From NCBI RefSeq assembly GCF_030294985.1, contig NZ_AP024718.1, positions 1,813,001 to 1,877,000 of the forward strand: DNA of 64,000 nucleotides, written 5' to 3'. Shown piece after piece: positions 61,157 to 64,000 of this stretch (position 1 is its first letter; each line of letters begins with the position of its first letter). The notes under the pieces are model-generated. The model saw only the letters and a list, made by a program, of their open reading frames with translations. It ran no database searches and was not told the DNA's origin. Origin of the DNA: Methylomarinovum tepidoasis. GTDB taxonomy: Bacteria; Pseudomonadota; Gammaproteobacteria; Methylococcales; Methylothermaceae. A program made the translations under genes and the position numbers.

Positions 61157-61947
61157 GCAACATTCTCAGCCGTATTCTCGCCACCAAACAGGAAGAGATC
61201 GCCCTGCGCCGCCGCCGCCTGCCGCTGACGGAAGTGCGGGCGCTGGCGGAAAACCAGGGTTCGCCGCTGGATTTCCGCGGCGCCCTTCAGCGCCGGATCG
61301 ACCAGGGCCAGGCGGCGGTGATCGCCGAGATCAAGAAGGCCTCTCCCAGCAAGGGGGTGATCCGCGAGGACTTCGACCCGCGCGCCATCGCCCACAGCTA
61401 CGCCCGGGGGGGAGCGGCGTGCCTGTCGGTGCTCACGGACAAGACCTATTTCCAGGGCAGCGAGGCCTATCTGGAGCTGGCCCGCCAGGTATCGGGCCTG
61501 CCGACCCTGCGCAAGGATTTCCTCATCGACCCCTATCAGCTCTACGAGGCTCGCGCCATCGGCGCCGATGCGGTGCTGCTCATCGTCGCTGCCCTCGACG
61601 ATGCCCGCCTGCAGGACCTGTATCAGCTCGCCGGCGAACTGGGCATGGCCGTGCTGGTGGAAGTCCACGACGAGGCCGAACTGGAGCGGGCGTTGCCGTT
61701 GGAGGGCGCGCTGCTCGGCATCAACAACCGCAACCTGCGCACCTTCGAAACCAGCCTCGACAACACCTTGCGGCTGCTTCCCCGCATCCCTGACGGGCGT
61801 CTGGTGGTGACCGAAAGCGCCATCCACACCCGTGGCGACGTGGACACCATGCGCCGCCACGGAGTCCACGCCTTCCTGGTGGGCGAGGCGTTCATGCGTG
61901 CAGAAGATCCGGGCGCGCAGTTGCAGGCCCTGTTCTATCCGGAATGA
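61153..61947 (+). CDS. trpC: Indole-3-glycerol phosphate synthase
   Basis: 264-residue TIM barrel without a fused TrpF domain. Motifs: [34 protein letters not shown] (catalytic Lys), [28 protein letters not shown] and [12 protein letters not shown]. Start ATG lies within the trpD stop (ATGA). trpF, trpB and trpA must be elsewhere. Confidence 0.97.
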   Translation: MSNILSRILATKQEEIALRRRRLPLTEVRALAENQGSPLDFRGALQRRIDQGQAAVIAEIKKASPSKGVIREDFDPRAIAHSYARGGAACLSVLTDKTYFQGSEAYLELARQVSGLPTLRKDFLIDPYQLYEARAIGADAVLLIVAALDDARLQDLYQLAGELGMAVLVEVHDEAELERALPLEGALLGINNRNLRTFETSLDNTLRLLPRIPDGRLVVTESAIHTRGDVDTMRRHGVHAFLVGEAFMRAEDPGAQLQALFYPE

Positions 61948-62003
61948 AGAAAGGCCGGGACGAATCCAAGTCAGGGGATGACGTTGACGGCCTTGTAAAT
62001 ATC

Positions 62004-62079
62004 TGGAGCTGGCGACAGGATTCGAACCTGCGACCGGCGGATTACAAATCCGCTGCTCTACCAACTGAGCTACGCCAGC
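62004..62079 (-). tRNA. tRNA-Thr (anticodon TGT)
   Basis: 76 bases on the minus strand beginning GCTGGCGTAGCTCAGTTGG. The anticodon loop is TTTGTAA, giving TGT. The acceptor stem GCTGGCG/CGCCAGC is perfect; the discriminator base is T and CCA is encoded. It stands alone, without the Tyr/Gly tRNAs and tuf that often accompany it. Confidence 0.96.
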
Positions 62080-62175
62080 ACAGCTGCTGGATTTTACCCG
62101 GCGAGGAATTTGACTGGCAAATGTTTTTTGTATCCGCCATCATTGCTCCATTTGGATGATATCAGGAAGGAGAGG

Positions 62176-62754
62176 GTGTCGCAGGCGAAAAATCCCTGGA
62201 TGAAGCGGGTGGAGTTGATCTTCGAGGCCGCCCTGTGGCGAACCCGCCTGGTGGTGCTGATCGCTGTGCTTGCCAGTCTGGTGACGGCGTTTGCAGTCCT
62301 TTACGTGGCGACGGTCGATGCCTGGATTCTGGTTTCGGAATTGGCCCATTATGCCGATCCGGGTCTGACGCCTGAGGTACGGAAAGTGCTTCGGGCCCAG
62401 TCCATCGCTCATGTGGTGGAGGTGATCGACGGTTATCTGCTGGCGACGGTGTTGCTGATATTCTCACTGGGGCTGTACGAACTGTTCATCAGCACGCTGG
62501 AGGAGGCCCGCCGTAGCGACGCCTTTGCCAAGGTGCTGGTCATCCGCAATCTGGACGACCTGAAAAGCCGCCTTGGGAAGGTGATTTTGATGATCCTCAT
62601 CGTCAAGTTCTTCGAACGGGGCATCAGCATGAAATTCGACGGGCCTTTGGACCTTCTGGCGTTTGCGGGCGGCATCGCGCTGGTGGGGTTCGCACTGTTT
62701 CTGTCCCATTCGGCGATTTATCACATGACCGGCAAAGACGGCCAGGTGGACTGA
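62176..62754 (+). CDS. UPF0114 (YqhA-type) membrane protein
   Basis: 192 residues with about four helices: 20-43, 75-95, 125-140 and 150-170. The family signature is VVEVIDGYLLATVLLIFSLG and LYELFIS, followed by DLKSRLGKVILMILIVKFFE. Function is unknown in the family. I start at the GTG (V-S-Q-A-K-N-P-W) because GGAAGGAG lies just before it; the ATG at 62200 has no ribosome site. Its last 34 bases overlap the convergent transpeptidase gene. Confidence 0.86.
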   Translation: MSQAKNPWMKRVELIFEAALWRTRLVVLIAVLASLVTAFAVLYVATVDAWILVSELAHYADPGLTPEVRKVLRAQSIAHVVEVIDGYLLATVLLIFSLGLYELFISTLEEARRSDAFAKVLVIRNLDDLKSRLGKVILMILIVKFFERGISMKFDGPLDLLAFAGGIALVGFALFLSHSAIYHMTGKDGQVD

Positions 62755-63242
62755 TCACCGCTTTCGGTGATCCACACCCGGGCGCCGGGTTCGATCCGGT
62801 CGTACAATTCTTGGATGTCGGCGTTGCGCATCCGAATACAGCCGCAGGAACCGGGTCGGCCGTCGATCAGATGATCGGGGCTGCCGTGGATGTAGATGTA
62901 ACGGCGGAAGGTGTCCCGGTCCCCAAGGCGGTTGAAGCCGGGTTCCAGGCCGCAGAGCCAGAGAATGCGGCTCAGGATCCAGTCCCGTTTTGGATGCCGC
63001 TGTGCCAGCTGGGGGGAATAGATTTCGCCGGTAAAACGCCGTCCCACCAGAACGGCGTACCGAGGGAGTCCGGTTCCGATCTTGGCGCGCACGTAATGCC
63101 AGCCCCGGGGGGTGCAGCCGCTGCCGGTTCGTTCGCCACAGCCGTTGCGGGCGGTCGAAACCGGGTATTCCTGAGTAATTATACCGTTATCTAACAAAAA
63201 CAACCGCTGCTGAGGAATGCTGACGATGAGCCAGTATGTCAC
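62721..63242 (-). CDS. L,D-transpeptidase (YkuD domain), no signal peptide
   Basis: 173 residues. The YkuD active site is IHGSPDHLIDG (His119) followed by SCGCIRMRN (Cys135). The N-terminus MTYWLIVSIPQQRLFLLDNG has no export signal, as in a subgroup of proteobacterial YkuD proteins; its cellular location is therefore unclear. The GTG start overlaps the rlmD stop (GTGA), so the genes are coupled. The 3' end overlaps the UPF0114 gene. Confidence 0.87.
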   Translation of the reverse strand: MTYWLIVSIPQQRLFLLDNGIITQEYPVSTARNGCGERTGSGCTPRGWHYVRAKIGTGLPRYAVLVGRRFTGEIYSPQLAQRHPKRDWILSRILWLCGLEPGFNRLGDRDTFRRYIYIHGSPDHLIDGRPGSCGCIRMRNADIQELYDRIEPGARVWITESGDQSTWPSLPVM

Positions 63243-64000
63243 GGTGTCAGCAGGGCGATGGATTCGACGTGCGCGGTGTGGGGGAACATGTCCATGATCC
63301 CGGCGCGGATCAGCCTGAAACCGTGCTCGTGCACCAGCCGGCCCACGTCACGGGCGAGCGTGGCGGGGTTGCAGGAGACGTAAACCACCTGCTTGGGACG
63401 CCAGCGGGGCAGCCACGCCATCAGCTCGAGGGCACCGCTGCGGGCCGGGTCCAGGAGGATCTTGTCGTAACGCGCCTCGGCCCAGGGCTGGTCCCCCAGG
63501 GGTTGGGTGAGGTCGCAGACGTGAAATTCCACGTTGTCGATGCCATTGGCCCGGGCGTTGTAGCGTCCCATCTCCACCGCCCGGGGGTTGCCTTCCACAC
63601 CGACGATACGCCCACCTCGGCGTGCGAGCGGCAGGGTGAAATTGCCAAGACCGCAGAACAGATCCAGGAGGGTTTCCTCCGTCCGGGGAGCGAGCGTTTC
63701 CAATACCCGGGCGATCATCTTGTGGTTGATGTCGGCGTTCACCTGGGTGAAATCCAGCGGGCCGAACCAGAGGGTGACGTCCTCTGGCAGGAAATAGCAG
63801 GGTAGCGGGGGATCTGCCGGGCAAAGCGGCTGAAGTGATTCCGGCCCCTTGGGTTGGAGGTAGATGTCGAAATTGCAGCGGCGGCCGAAATCGCTCAGTC
63901 GCTGGCGGTCTTCCGCGCGCGGCGATTGCAGCACCCGGAACGCCAAGGCGCTGCGGTTGTCGCCGATGGCGACCTCGATCTGGGGCAGCTGCTCGCGGAT
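63239..64000 (-). CDS. rlmD: 23S rRNA (uracil-5)-methyltransferase RlmD, 5' end outside window
   Basis: C-terminal 253 residues of a TrmA/RlmD-family methyltransferase that makes m5U in 23S rRNA. Visible are FGPLDFTQVNADINHKMI, SAM-binding LLDLFCGLGNFTLPLAR, LLDPARSGALE and the catalytic cysteine in YVSCNPATLARD. The frame is open to the last base of the window, so the TRAM and Fe-S cysteine regions are not visible; RlmD rather than RlmC/TrmA is the likely member. Confidence 0.9.
   Translation of the reverse strand: MREQLPQIEVAIGDNRSALAFRVLQSPRAEDRQRLSDFGRRCNFDIYLQPKGPESLQPLCPADPPLPCYFLPEDVTLWFGPLDFTQVNADINHKMIARVLETLAPRTEETLLDLFCGLGNFTLPLARRGGRIVGVEGNPRAVEMGRYNARANGIDNVEFHVCDLTQPLGDQPWAEARYDKILLDPARSGALELMAWLPRWRPKQVVYVSCNPATLARDVGRLVHEHGFRLIRAGIMDMFPHTAHVESIALLTP

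Noticed and set aside
62004-62079. T discriminator base of tRNA-Thr(TGT) as an anomaly
   Set aside because: To my recollection other gammaproteobacterial tRNA-Thr(TGT) genes also end TCCA, so it is probably ordinary.

Overview
The window looks like chromosome from a high-GC gammaproteobacterium, most plausibly a marine or thermophilic methanotroph of the Methylococcales (Methylothermaceae/Methylomarinovum-like). This assignment is inferred from gene content: a bacteriohemerythrin close in sequence to the Methylococcus capsulatus protein, a complete Na+-translocating NADH:quinone reductase (nqrABCDEF-apbE-nqrM), an oadGAB Na+-pumping decarboxylase, a trxA-rho neighbourhood, and gammaproteobacterial-type housekeeping genes. 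No phage, complete insertion sequence, CRISPR array or rRNA was seen. Genes are densely packed, many overlap by 1-8 bases, and high GC creates long spurious antisense frames.

Layout. 1-7.8 kb: 3' part of acnA, uvrC-pgsA, then aroF-type DAHP synthase, a ThiS-ThiG fusion and hemL, convergent with rho. 7.8-14.2 kb: rho and trxA with a C-rich leader between them; a YrfG-type nucleotidase divergent from cysQ; bacteriohemerythrin behind a well-placed FNR-like site; then CDGSH, CYTH and SRPBCC genes and a diguanylate cyclase on the minus strand. 14.3-21.6 kb: hrpA, purT, and a lytic transglycosylase/HDOD/trypsin-like protease run. 21.7-23.9 kb: a three-gene sulfur module (TSUP permease, persulfide-dioxygenase-like MBL enzyme, DsrE-like protein) closed by a strong terminator. 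24-29 kb (minus): oadG-oadA-oadB, an unusual fused 1.75-copy CrcB fluoride channel, a DUF190 gene, a PepSY-like secreted protein and a 79-residue orphan. 29.2-38.2 kb: an FtsH cut off before its protease domain, the nqr operon with its two maturation factors, and a CBS protein.

38.2-47.5 kb is the accessory part: a Gld-type ABC exporter operon split by an oppositely oriented VapBC-type toxin-antitoxin pair, a solitary HicB-like gene overlapping proS, a tungstate-type ABC permease/ATPase pair with no binding protein, a SulP transporter remnant, and an ADP-ribosylglycohydrolase bracketed by near-identical GGTCACG repeats; then tRNA-Lys and tRNA-His. 47.6-64 kb returns to housekeeping: rnt, mlaA, pyrC, fmdB-like, aspS, nadA, ribA, an EAL-HDOD regulator with a membrane protein, trxC, grx, rpe-trpEGDC, tRNA-Thr, a UPF0114 protein, an L,D-transpeptidase and the 3' part of rlmD.

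Functionally, the 25-38 kb block suggests a cell with a sodium-motive economy: Oad and Nqr both export Na+, ApbE and NqrM mature Nqr, and the fluoride channel sits in the Oad operon. The most unusual items are the fused CrcB, whose second unit lacks its first helix and should therefore be inverted, the protease-less FtsH, and the VapBC insertion inside the Gld ABC operon.
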